From the NCBI GenBank assembly GCA_017501645.1, contig JAFVWN010000041.1, forward strand, positions 1 through 59,816: a stretch of 59,816 bases of DNA. Reading direction: 5' to 3'. Below are positions 34,998 through 43,986 of the stretch, one piece after another. Each line of letters opens with the position of its first letter. Positions within the stretch are counted from its first letter, which is position 1. The position numbers were made by a program, and so were the translations under genes. Source of the stretch: Clostridia bacterium. GTDB lineage: Bacteria; Bacillota; Clostridia; Christensenellales; UBA1242. Below the pieces are notes generated by a model. The model made no database searches, was not told the origin of the DNA, and saw only the letters and a program-made list of their open reading frames with translations.

Positions 34998-36251
34998 CTA
35001 CGCTATAAAGAAATGGTAAACATCCAAGAAGATGACTAACCCCAGAAGCACAAACAATCCAACTGTATGAATAATATTTTCAATTTTTCGTGGAACTGGC
35101 TTTCTAAAAATTCCTTCAATTGCAACAAAGACACACCTTGCACCATCAAGCGCAGGTATTGGCAAAATGTTAAACAATGCCAAGTTCATAGAAAGCATTG
35201 GCAACAACAATAAGAATGAAGAAAGTCCAAGTTGAGAAATTTCTGCGATTTGAGAAATCGCTGTTACAGTACCACCAAGTTCATTAATTGCTGTCGAACC
35301 AGTAAAGATTCCACCAAGAGCTCCTAAAATCAATTTACAAATATAGAACGAGAATGGCCAAGCCTTACCCAAAGACTCCCAGAATCCATACTCACCTTGC
35401 ACTGAATAATAGATAAATCCCATACTTTCAGTAGGCGTTGAAAGTGTGATTCCTGCAAGTTTTACAAGTTCCTCGTCTGTGTAGACTGAGCCATCAGCTT
35501 TATAGAACACTCCGTTATGAGTAAACTTATCATAACTTTCAGTTTCCTCATCATAGTTCGCTTCAACGGACCTTATATATGCCTTAAAGTCTTCTATGCT
35601 CCAAGGATTGACTCCACCTTTATCATATACAGCATTTTCAAGTTTTGAAGAATCTGCAACAAAGAAGAAGGCTTCTGTTAAAACTTTTTGAACATTTTTT
35701 ACCTTAATAATTTTTCCATCTCTTTCAACAGTTAGTGTAATATTTTCACCTTTTTCAATCTTGCTTGTAATATCACTCATAGAGCGGTAAATTTCAATAG
35801 ATTCACCATTAACTTCTCTTACAATATCCCCCCTTTGCAAAATACCATCATTAGGGTTATTTGGAGAAAAGTTTTCAATACAAGGAAGTGCATATCCATT
35901 AACCATCAAAAATATAGCAGCTGTAATAATTCCAAAAATAAAGTTAAACAAAACACCAGATACAAGAACAATTAATCTTTTCCAAGCTGGCTTGTTGTTA
36001 AACGCATCTTTATCTGGATTATCCTCATCTTCCCCCTCAAAGGCACAAAAGCCACCAAGAGGAAGAAGTCTTACAGAAAAGACCTCACCAGTTTTTTTAT
36101 TTACTTTTTTAAATAGTTTTGGTCCAAAACCTATTGCAAACTCATTGATTTTAAAACCAAGAATCTTACCTGCAACATAGTGTCCAAATTCGTGCACCGT
36201 AATAAGCACCAACAAGACAACCAAGGCTAGTAATATATAAAGAAAATCCAT
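34998..36251 (-). CDS. rseP: RIP zinc metalloprotease RseP (site-2 protease)
   Basis: Encodes 417 residues. The first membrane helix carries HEFGH (His20, Glu21, His24). A PDZ domain (about 115-185) and an extra external loop (about 200-265) follow. The distal motif NILPIPALDGARC and two last helices complete the fold. It cuts membrane proteins such as anti-sigma factors within the membrane. In many Firmicutes dxr lies just before and ispG just after this gene; both are missing here. Confidence 0.94.
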   Translation of the reverse strand: MDFLYILLALVVLLVLITVHEFGHYVAGKILGFKINEFAIGFGPKLFKKVNKKTGEVFSVRLLPLGGFCAFEGEDEDNPDKDAFNNKPAWKRLIVLVSGVLFNFIFGIITAAIFLMVNGYALPCIENFSPNNPNDGILQRGDIVREVNGESIEIYRSMSDITSKIEKGENITLTVERDGKIIKVKNVQKVLTEAFFFVADSSKLENAVYDKGGVNPWSIEDFKAYIRSVEANYDEETESYDKFTHNGVFYKADGSVYTDEELVKLAGITLSTPTESMGFIYYSVQGEYGFWESLGKAWPFSFYICKLILGALGGIFTGSTAINELGGTVTAISQIAEISQLGLSSFLLLLPMLSMNLALFNILPIPALDGARCVFVAIEGIFRKPVPRKIENIIHTVGLFVLLGLVIFLDVYHFFIA

Positions 36252-36275
36252 AATTAATAATCCTTTATCTAGTTT

Positions 36276-37181
36276 TTACACAAATAGTGCGAATAAAATA
36301 TAAATCAATACTCCAGCAAACATAAGCCCATCTACTCTATCCATAAACCCGCCGTGTCCCGGGAATATTGAACCAAAATCTTTAATTCCAGCCTTTCTCT
36401 TGTAAGCAGAAGCAACCAAATCTCCAAATTGTGTTAAGAATGTACCAAACAAACCAGCACATCCAAAAATTACACCTATTGTCATTGGTTGTAAGTGAGC
36501 AAAGCAATCACCTAAAAGTCCAAAATGAACAAAACATAGATATGCAAGACCTGACGCTAGTATTCCACCAAGAGCCCCAAATATCATACCAGCAATGCTC
36601 TTCTTAGGAGAAATTTCAGGAGCCATCTTTGCACCCTTTATCAAAGAACCAAAAAGATAAGCAAACACATCTGTAAACATAGAGATTGCAAATGTCATAA
36701 TTATTCCAACATATCCAATATTTAATCCAAAATGATTGATACCAATCAAAAAGCTAAGCAATGTTGTTGGATAAATCATAATTTCAAGAGTGTTTTTTGT
36801 TTCGTTAAGCAACGACTGATTTAGTTCGTTTTCGTCAGCTATAGTTTCGCCTCTTTTTCTTAAAATAGCATTACTTATAAGTTCTTTTATCATTAATAAG
36901 ATAAACATCAACAGTAATAGTACCAATATTAAAAGCAATGCTGTATCTATATATTTTCCATTAAATATAAAGATACAAGTTATAAGAATTGCATAAACAA
37001 AAGGTAAAAGTTTGTTCACTTTCTTGTTTGACACTTTGCAAGCCATAGACATTTCAACTATACTTCCAATCATTATTGCTAAGGCAAACGCATCAAAAAA
37101 TAGAAGAGAAACTTCTCTTAACGCAATAAAGCCAGCAGTAACTAATAGTATAAAAAATCCTGTTATTGTTCTTTTTAACAT
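36276..37181 (-). CDS. cdsA: Phosphatidate cytidylyltransferase
   Basis: Encodes 301 residues with about eight membrane helices and the C-terminal signature SPKKSIAGMIFGALGG with GDLVASAYKRKAGIKDFGSI and PGHGGFMDRVDGLM. It makes CDP-diacylglycerol from phosphatidic acid and CTP. It follows uppS by 18 bases, as usual. Confidence 0.96.
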   Translation of the reverse strand: MLKRTITGFFILLVTAGFIALREVSLLFFDAFALAIMIGSIVEMSMACKVSNKKVNKLLPFVYAILITCIFIFNGKYIDTALLLILVLLLLMFILLMIKELISNAILRKRGETIADENELNQSLLNETKNTLEIMIYPTTLLSFLIGINHFGLNIGYVGIIMTFAISMFTDVFAYLFGSLIKGAKMAPEISPKKSIAGMIFGALGGILASGLAYLCFVHFGLLGDCFAHLQPMTIGVIFGCAGLFGTFLTQFGDLVASAYKRKAGIKDFGSIFPGHGGFMDRVDGLMFAGVLIYILFALFV

Positions 37182-37199
37182 TTGTTTTTCTCCTAAAGG

Positions 37200-37916
37200 C
37201 TAAACTTTTCCAAATCTTCTTTTTCTTTTTTGATAAGCTTCAATACACTCATCAACAACTTTTGCATCAAAATCAGGCCAATACTTTTGTGGGAAATAAA
37301 ACTCCGCATACGCCGCTTGATACAGCATAAAATTGGAAAGCCTTTGCTCCCCACTTGCCCTTACAATTAAGTCTGGGTCAGCAAGTCCAGCAGTATAAAG
37401 ATATTTTTCAAAAATCTCTTCTGTAACTTCTTTTACACCATCTTTTATAAGGTTGTTGACCGCATTTACAATCTCGTGGCGTGCACCATAAGCAAACCCA
37501 AAATTTAACACATGGGTTTTGCAATCTGCAGTCTTTTCAGTTAGTTCTTTAAGCTTTTCTTGAATATCTTCAGGAATAAGCCCAAGATCACCCATAAGGC
37601 GGAATTTTGCATCTCTTTTTATAAGAGACTCGGCAAGCCCCTCCCAATTTCTAAAAAGATTGAAAATATAATCAACTTCTTCTTTTGGGCGATTAAAGTT
37701 TTCAGTTGAGAAGCAGAAAAGAGACACTATCTCTATTCCTCTTTCATAGCATCTATCTAAAACTTTTTTAATTGCTTCTTTACCCGACTTGTGACCTTCA
37801 AATCTAGGCAAGCCCTTTTCAGTAGCCCACCTTCCATTACCATCCGCAATAAACGCAATGTGTCTAGGAACAACCTGAGACTTTTGCTCTTTGTTTTTTC
37901 TTTTAAACCAAGCCAT
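37200..37916 (-). CDS. uppS: Undecaprenyl diphosphate synthase (cis-prenyltransferase)
   Basis: Encodes 238 residues with the signature HIAFIADGNGRWATEKG (Asp26 expected to be catalytic), FSTENFNRPKEEV and the C-terminal DLIVRASGEQRLSNFMLYQ motif. It builds the C55 lipid carrier for cell-wall synthesis from isopentenyl diphosphate. The presence of uppS shows that isoprenoid precursors are needed even though nearby pathway genes are missing. Confidence 0.96.
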   Translation of the reverse strand: MAWFKRKNKEQKSQVVPRHIAFIADGNGRWATEKGLPRFEGHKSGKEAIKKVLDRCYERGIEIVSLFCFSTENFNRPKEEVDYIFNLFRNWEGLAESLIKRDAKFRLMGDLGLIPEDIQEKLKELTEKTADCKTHVLNFGFAYGARHEIVNAVNNLIKDGVKEVTEEIFEKYLYTAGLADPDLIVRASGEQRLSNFMLYQAAYAEFYFPQKYWPDFDAKVVDECIEAYQKRKRRFGKV

Positions 37917-38118
37917 CTTTACCCTCTACATTTATTAAAAAATCTCCTACAATAAGTAAAACTTGTTTTTCGCCTAACATTTTAGCAGAAACAACAAGCT
38001 CCGCATCTGTACTTATCTTTGGTAAAGAATTTTTAACATTATTCACAGAGTACCCTGAATTTTCAAGTTCTTTTTGAGCAACAGCCACTGGAAGTCCTAT
38101 AAACTTTGAAAAGTCCAC
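37903..38118 (-). CDS. Small protein with PASTA-like pattern
   Basis: Encodes 71 residues from GTG 38118, whose G is shared with the frr stop (TAGTG). It overlaps uppS by 14 bases, so it is tightly coupled to both. The pattern FIGLPVAVAQKELENSGYSV followed by a strand VSAKMLGEKQVLLIV resembles one PASTA domain (G-L-x3-A-x3-L-x2-G). There is no signal peptide or membrane helix, unlike secreted PASTA proteins. Function is unknown. Confidence 0.75.
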   Translation of the reverse strand: MDFSKFIGLPVAVAQKELENSGYSVNNVKNSLPKISTDAELVVSAKMLGEKQVLLIVGDFLINVEGKDGLV

Positions 38119-38693
38119 TATACTTGCATAATTTCCTTTTCTTTTTCGTCCATCATTGCATCAATTTTATTGCAGTTAGCGTCAAGTGTTTTTTGAATGT
38201 CTTTTTCATAAGATGCAAGTTCGTCTTCACTTACCTTGCCATCTTTTTTAAGTTTCTTAAGTTCGTCAAGAGCATCTCTTCTTGCATTACGACAAACAAC
38301 TTTAGTGTCCTCAGCAATCTTCTTTGTACTCTTAACAAGTTCTCTTCTTCTATCTTCAGTAAGTGCAGGGAATGTAAGTCTAATTACTCTTCCGTCATCA
38401 CTAGGTGTAAGACCAATATCACTTGCTAAAATAGCCTTGTTGATTTCTTTTACTAAAGAAGCATCCCAAGGTGAAATCACCAACATTCTCGCATCCTGAA
38501 CGCTGATGTTTGAAATATGAGCTAAAGGTGTTGGACTTCCATAGTAGTCAACAGTAATCTTGTCAAGCACATGAGGATTAGCTCTTCCGGCTCTAATAGC
38601 TAATAGTTCTTGCTTTAAATGAGAAATCGCTTTTTCTTGAGTATCTTCAAACTCTAAAAAGATTTCATCAATTATCTCGTTATTTTCAGCCAT
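38118..38693 (-). CDS. frr: Ribosome recycling factor
   Basis: Encodes 191 residues with the family motifs AIRAGRANPHVLDKITVDYY, MLVISPWDASLVKEINKAI and FPALTEDRRRELVKSTKKI. It splits post-termination ribosomes with EF-G. It begins the frr-uppS-cdsA run and has its own promoter. pyrH, normally just before frr, is absent. Confidence 0.97.
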   Translation of the reverse strand: MAENNEIIDEIFLEFEDTQEKAISHLKQELLAIRAGRANPHVLDKITVDYYGSPTPLAHISNISVQDARMLVISPWDASLVKEINKAILASDIGLTPSDDGRVIRLTFPALTEDRRRELVKSTKKIAEDTKVVCRNARRDALDELKKLKKDGKVSEDELASYEKDIQKTLDANCNKIDAMMDEKEKEIMQV

Positions 38694-38722
38694 AATTATC
38701 TCCTTAAATAATTTATGATAAT

Positions 38723-38751
38723 ATTTTACTAGATAATTAGCTTTTAAGCAA
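38723..38751 (-). promoter_or_regulatory. Sigma-A promoter of frr-uppS-cdsA
   Basis: On the minus strand TTGCTT (38746-38751) and TAAAAT (38723-38728) are spaced by 17 bases, about 30 bases before the frr start. Confidence 0.65.
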
Positions 38752-38800
38752 ACAAAATTTGAAATATTTTTAAAAGTATGAAAAATTTATTATATTATAT

Positions 38801-38830
38801 TTGATAATTATCAATATTATGTTGTACAAT
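38801..38830 (+). promoter_or_regulatory. Sigma-A promoter of the ADP-ribosylglycohydrolase gene
   Basis: TTGATA (38801-38806) and TACAAT (38825-38830) are spaced by 18 bases. AAAGGAGA lies six bases before the ATG at 38851. Confidence 0.7.
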
Positions 38831-38850
38831 CGTAAAAAAGGAGATTTATT

Positions 38851-39651
38851 ATGCTTGGTGCTGTTTTAGGCGATATTGTTGGTTCTCTTTATGAGTTTGA
38901 TAACATAAAAACAAAAGATTTTCCTCTATTTACTGATGAAAACTTTTTTACTGATGACACTGTTATGACCTTTGCAATTTTTAGCGCTCTTGACAAATGT
39001 GACGGAAATTATGAAAACCTAGAACAACAAACAGTTTATGAAATGCGAAGATTTTATGAACTTTATCCCAAAAAATCTTATGGATATAATTTTACCAGTT
39101 GGTTAATTTCTAGCGACCCAAAACCTTATAATAGTTTCGGCAATGGTTCTGCTATGCGAGTTTCTGCAGTTCCTTATTTTTGCAAAAACATCAAGGATGT
39201 TATAAACTTATCCAGAAAGGTAACCTGCCCAACACACAATCATCCTGAAGGGCTAAAAGGTGCTGAAGCAACTGCTGTTTGCATTTGGCTAGCCCTCAAC
39301 AAGAAGGATAAAAACTTCATTAAAACTTTTGTTGAAGAAACATATTATCCTCTAAATTATGATTATAAAAACCTTGTAGAAAATTACACCTTTCAGGCTT
39401 CTTGTCAAGAAACCGTACCTCAAGCAATTTATTGTTTTTTAATAAGTAACAGTTTTGAAGACGCAGTTAGAACAGCTGTTTTTGTTGGTGGAGATTGTGA
39501 TACCCTCACCGCAATAACAGCATCAATAGCTGGGGCTTATTATGGCATTGACGAGGAACTTGAGTACAAAACATTGTCTTATTTAGACCCTCATCTTAGA
39601 ACCTTATACAACAGGTTTAAAACAATAAAAAACAAAAATTTCAAAAAGTAA
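38851..39651 (+). CDS. ADP-ribosylglycohydrolase family protein
   Basis: Encodes 266 residues, one of only two plus-strand genes. The DraG-type metal motifs are present: GAVLGDIVGSLYEF, FTDDTVMT (TDDT 34-37), GNGSAMRVS and GGDCDT (213-218; GGDTDT in most members). These hold two magnesium ions and remove ADP-ribose from proteins or small molecules. It lies in an accessory island beside the BspA-like gene. No ADP-ribosyltransferase or toxin partner is visible nearby, so the substrate is unknown. Confidence 0.93.
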   Translation: MLGAVLGDIVGSLYEFDNIKTKDFPLFTDENFFTDDTVMTFAIFSALDKCDGNYENLEQQTVYEMRRFYELYPKKSYGYNFTSWLISSDPKPYNSFGNGSAMRVSAVPYFCKNIKDVINLSRKVTCPTHNHPEGLKGAEATAVCIWLALNKKDKNFIKTFVEETYYPLNYDYKNLVENYTFQASCQETVPQAIYCFLISNSFEDAVRTAVFVGGDCDTLTAITASIAGAYYGIDEELEYKTLSYLDPHLRTLYNRFKTIKNKNFKK

Positions 39652-39681
39652 ATCACACCAAAAAAAACGCAAAAACATAAT

Positions 39682-39737
39682 AAAAAGAGTGAAATTTCTA
39701 GTAATTTATTAAAAAACTAGCATTTCACTCTTTTTTT
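39682..39737. terminator. Bidirectional terminator between convergent genes
   Basis: AAAAAGAGTGAAAT-TCTAGT pairs with ACTAG-ATTTCACTCTTTTT around an AT loop. It serves both the plus-strand ADP-ribosylglycohydrolase gene and the minus-strand BspA-like gene, whose stop abuts it. Confidence 0.9.
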
Positions 39738-42700
39738 CTATGCAATTTTATTTTCTTTAAAAATTACACAATATTCTTTTTTATAAGGCAAAAACTTTTG
39801 TTCTTCTTGCACATTTTTAGCATAAATAGATTGAGCAATTATCTCATTGTCTTCAACAATCTCACCCTCTATTTGTTCTTTATCGGTTGGAGCAAAAGCA
39901 AGTCCAACTGCAGATTTATATTGTTCGAGAGTATAACCATAGTTGACTGTTAGTGTTAATCCATCATCATAATATTTCCAAGATGTACTCCAACCGCTTG
40001 GAACACTTGAAGCATTTGCAACATCTGTATATATTACTAAACTACTTGAACAGTTATAAAATGGAGATCTTGAATAACCCGTTGCCAATATAGTTGTTAC
40101 ACTACTTGGAATATATACACTTGTTAATCCACTGCAAGAATTGAATGCATTAGATCCTATACTTGTTACACTGTCTGGGATTATTACACTTGTTAATCCA
40201 CTGCAAGAATTGAATGCAGAAGAACCTATACTTGTTACACTATTTGGAATTGTTATACTTGTTAACCCACTACAAGAAGAGAACGCATGAGAACCTATAC
40301 TTGTTACTCCATCCCCTATTGTTACACTTGTTAACCCGCTGCAAGAATAAAAAGCACCATGTCCTATAGTTGTTACGCTATTTGGAATTTCTATACTAGT
40401 TAGTTTAGAACAACCATTTAAGGCTGACATATCGATTTTTGTAATCTTGTCATGAATAACAAAAGACTCACAGTTTGCCGGCACTAGCAAATAATCTAAA
40501 ACTTGAATATTAGCACACAATACCAACCCCGTAACTCCTGAACAATTATAAAAAGCACCCTCTGAGTCTCCGTTATCATAGTAAGCAGAAGTTACTGGCA
40601 ATCCACTATATTCCATAGGAACAACAACTTCACCTGTTATTGATGTTGAACTTCTTCTAAAGTAGTATGAAACTCCATCACTGTTTTTACTAAAAATCAA
40701 CTTATCTAAAGTTGCTGTCTTGGTATAAAGATTTACATCTCCATTGGAAAAATCAATAGTATCATTCTTGATAGTTGTTCTAAGTTCACTATCTAAGAAA
40801 TATCCACAACAATGCTCATAATCAAGAGGCATATCGCTTTCTACAACAGTATATGATGTCACACTTAAATCAAAACTCAATGTTTTTGTTGGAGTGGTTG
40901 CCCCATCAACATAAATATTAATATCATTTGTAGGCATAACAATGTTACCATCACTATCAAGAGAACAACCATAAATGGTTGTAAGTTGATTAGACGAATC
41001 ATAATAGTTAAAATATTCACTCCAACCGCTTGGTTTACTCTCTGGTTCACAATACAATTTCATACTGCTTGAACAACTATAAAATGGAGAATATCCCGCT
41101 GCTGTATTTGAAATAATTACTCCACTAGGAATGTAAACGCCTGTTAATTTACCACAGCTCATAAAAGCTGTATTTCCAAGAGAAGTAACACCCTTACCAA
41201 TAATTAAATCTCCTGTAATGCCAGCGCAATTATAGAACGCGGCGTTGTCAATTGTTGTTAAAGAATCTGCCATCTTGATGCCAGTGAGCTCATAGCAACT
41301 AAAAAATGAATGATTCCCTATACTTTCAACACCCTCTGGAATATTCAACACTCCAGACAATGACGAACAAGAGAAAAATGCTTCCTTTGGAATAACTTTG
41401 AGGTTCGAGCTTAATACTAGCTGACCTGCAAAACTAGAACAGTTTACAAACACCCCATCTCCAATAGATGTAACAGAGTTTGGAATAACTAAATCACCTG
41501 TTAGTTTGCTACAACCCCAAAAAGCACTGTTTCCTATGGTTGTAAGAGTATTTGGAAGAGTTAATTCACCATTAAAAGAGTAGCAAGAAGAAAAGGCGTT
41601 TTCTCCAATTGAAACAACACCATTTGGAATGGTTAAATTTCCTGAAAGGGATCTGCAATTATTAAAAGCATTTATTTCAATGACTTCGACATTATTACCG
41701 ATAGTCAATGAACCAGAAAGACCACTACATCCATAAAAAGTGTTTGACTTTATTGTTGTAATACCACTGCCGATAACCAAATTACCGCTAAATCCGCTAC
41801 AATTATAGAACGCCTGAGCACCTAAAGTTGTAACTCTGTCCGGAATAATTATGTCTCCAGTAAATTGTTTACATTCCTTGAACGCATAACTACTAATTGT
41901 CTCAAGGTTTTCAGGTAAAGACAAATTCCCACTAAATAAACAAGTTGCAAACGCATTGTCGCCTATTGTCTTTAAGGTGCTTGGTAAAATCAATGCCCCA
42001 TTGAAAGAAGAACCGTCAAAAGACATATATTCAATATTTGTAACCCCCTCAGGGATAATCACATCACCTTTTATATATGACATCCAACGGAAAGCACCAT
42101 AAGGAATACTTGTTATATTTTTTGATAAAGTCAATGTTCCGGTAAATCCTGAACAATCAAAGCAAGTTGTACCTATTGATGTAACAGAGTTTGGAATGAC
42201 TAAATCTCCAGTGAAACCTGTATTGTAAAAAGCACTTATTCCTATTGATTCCAAGCCATCATTTAAAGTTAGAGTTCCTTTAAAACCAGGGCAACTACTA
42301 AACGCGTTTGAACCAATACTCTTTACTTTACTTGGAATTTCTAAATCACCAACAAATTTACAATAAGAAAACGAACTTGACGGTATTTCCGTGATATTAT
42401 TACTTAAAACAAGCTCGCCATTAAACCCCGAACAAAAAGAAAATGCACTACTTTCAATAGTTTCTACAGAATCAGGAATGATTAAATCCCCTGTAAAACC
42501 TGAACAATTATTGAAAGCAGAACCACCAATACTTGTTACGCTATTTGGTATTGTTAATTCTCCAACCAAATTATTTAAATTATAAAAGGCATAATCTCCA
42601 ACACTTAACAATCCTTCTTGTAAAGTAATGCCTGTCATTGATGTGCAACCATAAAAAGCACCACTTGAATAACTTGACGCATTATAAATGCTTGTTTGAG

Positions 42701-43544
42701 TATTGTTATACTCTTTTGGAAGAACTACATGCCCACTAATCGTCTTGTCTTTTACTTGTATGTCGTAAATATCAACCATATAGTAAAAATTAAAATAATC
42801 CAAATCTGTTGCTGTTCTTGTATAAAGCCTAGCGACATAGTTTTCAGCATCTGCAGTTCTTGGTGCAAAGCCTTTTGCCTCACTTGTAAGCGCAACCTCT
42901 CCATTTGAACATTCACTAAGCCTTGCATCTAAGAAATATCCACAACAATGCTCATAGTCAAGAGGCATTTCGTTTTCGTCAATTGTATATGTATCAGCCT
43001 TTAGATATCTTGTTTCAACAAGTGAACCATCTACATATATTTCTAATGCATTGCCATACTTTTCATACTCATTATCTTTAATTACTGCAGTTTGGTCTAC
43101 ATTAAGTGTTGCTCCATCTTCTACATAAATTGCTGGTGCAAATTGTGCTTTATTTCCTGTAATTGTTCCACCAGTGATATTACAAGTTCCGCCGGCTTCA
43201 ACATAAATTGCCCCACCATAAAGTGCTGTACAACCAGTAATTGTTCCTCCAGTCATTGTAAAGGTTGAACCATTTGTTACATATACAGCTCCACCATATT
43301 GATTAGTCTTTCCAGTAATTGAACCACCAGTCATTGTGTATGAAGCCCCACCACTTATATATAACGCTCCGCCTTTCATACTTTTATCTGCGGTGCTAGC
43401 ACCAGTGTCTTCTGCACTTGTGCCGTTCATTGTCTGTTCTGTTTGTGTTTCAGGATTATCCGCCAATGTAAAAGGTATGCCTGCTATAATTAGGCATATT
43501 ATTGGTAACAATATAAATAATACAAGTTTTAGTTTCTTACCCAC
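39738..43544 (-). CDS. Large BspA-like leucine-rich-repeat surface protein
   Basis: Encodes 1268 residues from GTG 43544 behind AGGGGTG. A signal peptide (LVLFILLPIICLIIAGIPF) is followed by Gly-Gly repeats (about 58-165, MTGGTITG/GGAIYV). The Cys-pair module MPLDYEHCCGYF occurs twice, first before and again between two blocks of LRR_5/BspA repeats of about 24 residues (for example SVTSIGDGVFVNCSSFAG). I estimate 25-30 repeats in all. There is no LPXTG motif, membrane anchor or cell-wall domain at the C-terminus. Such proteins are usually secreted and adhesive. It shares its design and promoter with the gene at 1-1439. Confidence 0.93.
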   Translation of the reverse strand: MGKKLKLVLFILLPIICLIIAGIPFTLADNPETQTEQTMNGTSAEDTGASTADKSMKGGALYISGGASYTMTGGSITGKTNQYGGAVYVTNGSTFTMTGGTITGCTALYGGAIYVEAGGTCNITGGTITGNKAQFAPAIYVEDGATLNVDQTAVIKDNEYEKYGNALEIYVDGSLVETRYLKADTYTIDENEMPLDYEHCCGYFLDARLSECSNGEVALTSEAKGFAPRTADAENYVARLYTRTATDLDYFNFYYMVDIYDIQVKDKTISGHVVLPKEYNNTQTSIYNASSYSSGAFYGCTSMTGITLQEGLLSVGDYAFYNLNNLVGELTIPNSVTSIGGSAFNNCSGFTGDLIIPDSVETIESSAFSFCSGFNGELVLSNNITEIPSSSFSYCKFVGDLEIPSKVKSIGSNAFSSCPGFKGTLTLNDGLESIGISAFYNTGFTGDLVIPNSVTSIGTTCFDCSGFTGTLTLSKNITSIPYGAFRWMSYIKGDVIIPEGVTNIEYMSFDGSSFNGALILPSTLKTIGDNAFATCLFSGNLSLPENLETISSYAFKECKQFTGDIIIPDRVTTLGAQAFYNCSGFSGNLVIGSGITTIKSNTFYGCSGLSGSLTIGNNVEVIEINAFNNCRSLSGNLTIPNGVVSIGENAFSSCYSFNGELTLPNTLTTIGNSAFWGCSKLTGDLVIPNSVTSIGDGVFVNCSSFAGQLVLSSNLKVIPKEAFFSCSSLSGVLNIPEGVESIGNHSFFSCYELTGIKMADSLTTIDNAAFYNCAGITGDLIIGKGVTSLGNTAFMSCGKLTGVYIPSGVIISNTAAGYSPFYSCSSSMKLYCEPESKPSGWSEYFNYYDSSNQLTTIYGCSLDSDGNIVMPTNDINIYVDGATTPTKTLSFDLSVTSYTVVESDMPLDYEHCCGYFLDSELRTTIKNDTIDFSNGDVNLYTKTATLDKLIFSKNSDGVSYYFRRSSTSITGEVVVPMEYSGLPVTSAYYDNGDSEGAFYNCSGVTGLVLCANIQVLDYLLVPANCESFVIHDKITKIDMSALNGCSKLTSIEIPNSVTTIGHGAFYSCSGLTSVTIGDGVTSIGSHAFSSCSGLTSITIPNSVTSIGSSAFNSCSGLTSVIIPDSVTSIGSNAFNSCSGLTSVYIPSSVTTILATGYSRSPFYNCSSSLVIYTDVANASSVPSGWSTSWKYYDDGLTLTVNYGYTLEQYKSAVGLAFAPTDKEQIEGEIVEDNEIIAQSIYAKNVQEEQKFLPYKKEYCVIFKENKIA

Positions 43545-43623
43545 TATGGCACCCCTTTAATGAATGATGAATGAAGAATGAAAAAATGATGAATTACGGC
43601 AGACGCTCCGCTTAGGATAAAAT

Positions 43624-43835
43624 AATGATGAATCACAAAACAGAGTTTTGTCTTCCGTAGGAACTAACCCGAAAGGGTTGAAATGAAATATTGCAGATAT
43701 TTCTTTTTTGTTTTGTCTTCCGTAGCAACTAACCCGCAAGGGTTGAAGAACAATGATGAATCACAAAACAAAGTTTTGTCTTCCGCAGGAACTAACCCGC
43801 AAGGGTTGAATTGTAATATTGCGGATGGTTCTTTA
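43624..43835 (-). repeat. Array of 2.5 copies of a multi-hairpin repeat
   Basis: Units lie at 43624-43709, 43711-43747 (left half missing) and 43752-43835. Each full unit is about 85 bases and carries the inverted pairs ACAAAAC/GTTTTGT and AACCC-GCAA-GGGTT, with CTTCCGTAGGAAC between them. It ends in an AATATTGC-GAT tail. The array sits in the leader of the BspA-like gene. A single diverged copy is at 1591-1650 beside the paralogue. Confidence 0.8.
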
Positions 43836-43887
43836 TAATTTATCTACTCATTCATTCTTTTCTTTAGTTTACACCTATACATTTATT

Positions 43888-43916
43888 ATTATATATAATA
43901 ATTTTGAAATCTCCAA
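43888..43916 (-). promoter_or_regulatory. Promoter of the large BspA-like gene with 18-bp palindrome
   Basis: On the minus strand TTGGAG (43911-43916) and TATAAT (43888-43893) are spaced by 17 bases. The -10 box lies in the same 18-bp palindrome (43885-43902) as at 1480-1497, and a downstream AGGTGTAAACTAAAGAAAA block is also shared. Confidence 0.7.
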
Positions 43917-43959
43917 ATAAAATCAAGGGCTTTTTATGTTTTTTTAATATTTTTTGCAT

Positions 43960-43986
43960 AAAAAAAGACCGAGTTAAACTCGGTCA
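43960..43986 (-). terminator. Terminator after tsf
   Basis: On the minus strand GACCGAGT-TTA-ACTCGGTC is a perfect eight-base stem followed by TTTTTTTA, seven bases after the tsf stop. Confidence 0.92.

Noticed and set aside
38851-39651. Toxin-antitoxin or ADP-ribosylation defence pair
   Set aside because: No ADP-ribosyltransferase, macro-domain or toxin gene is adjacent; the only close neighbours are frr and the BspA-like gene.
40100-42650. Regular repeats that could suggest a CRISPR array or tandem DNA repeat
   Set aside because: The period of about 72 bases and the reading frame show they are protein LRR repeats; there are no constant repeats with unique spacers. I see no CRISPR array in the window.
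43557-43739. 60-codon minus-strand frame upstream of the BspA-like gene
   Set aside because: It is made of the hairpin repeats and has no ribosome binding site or family resemblance.
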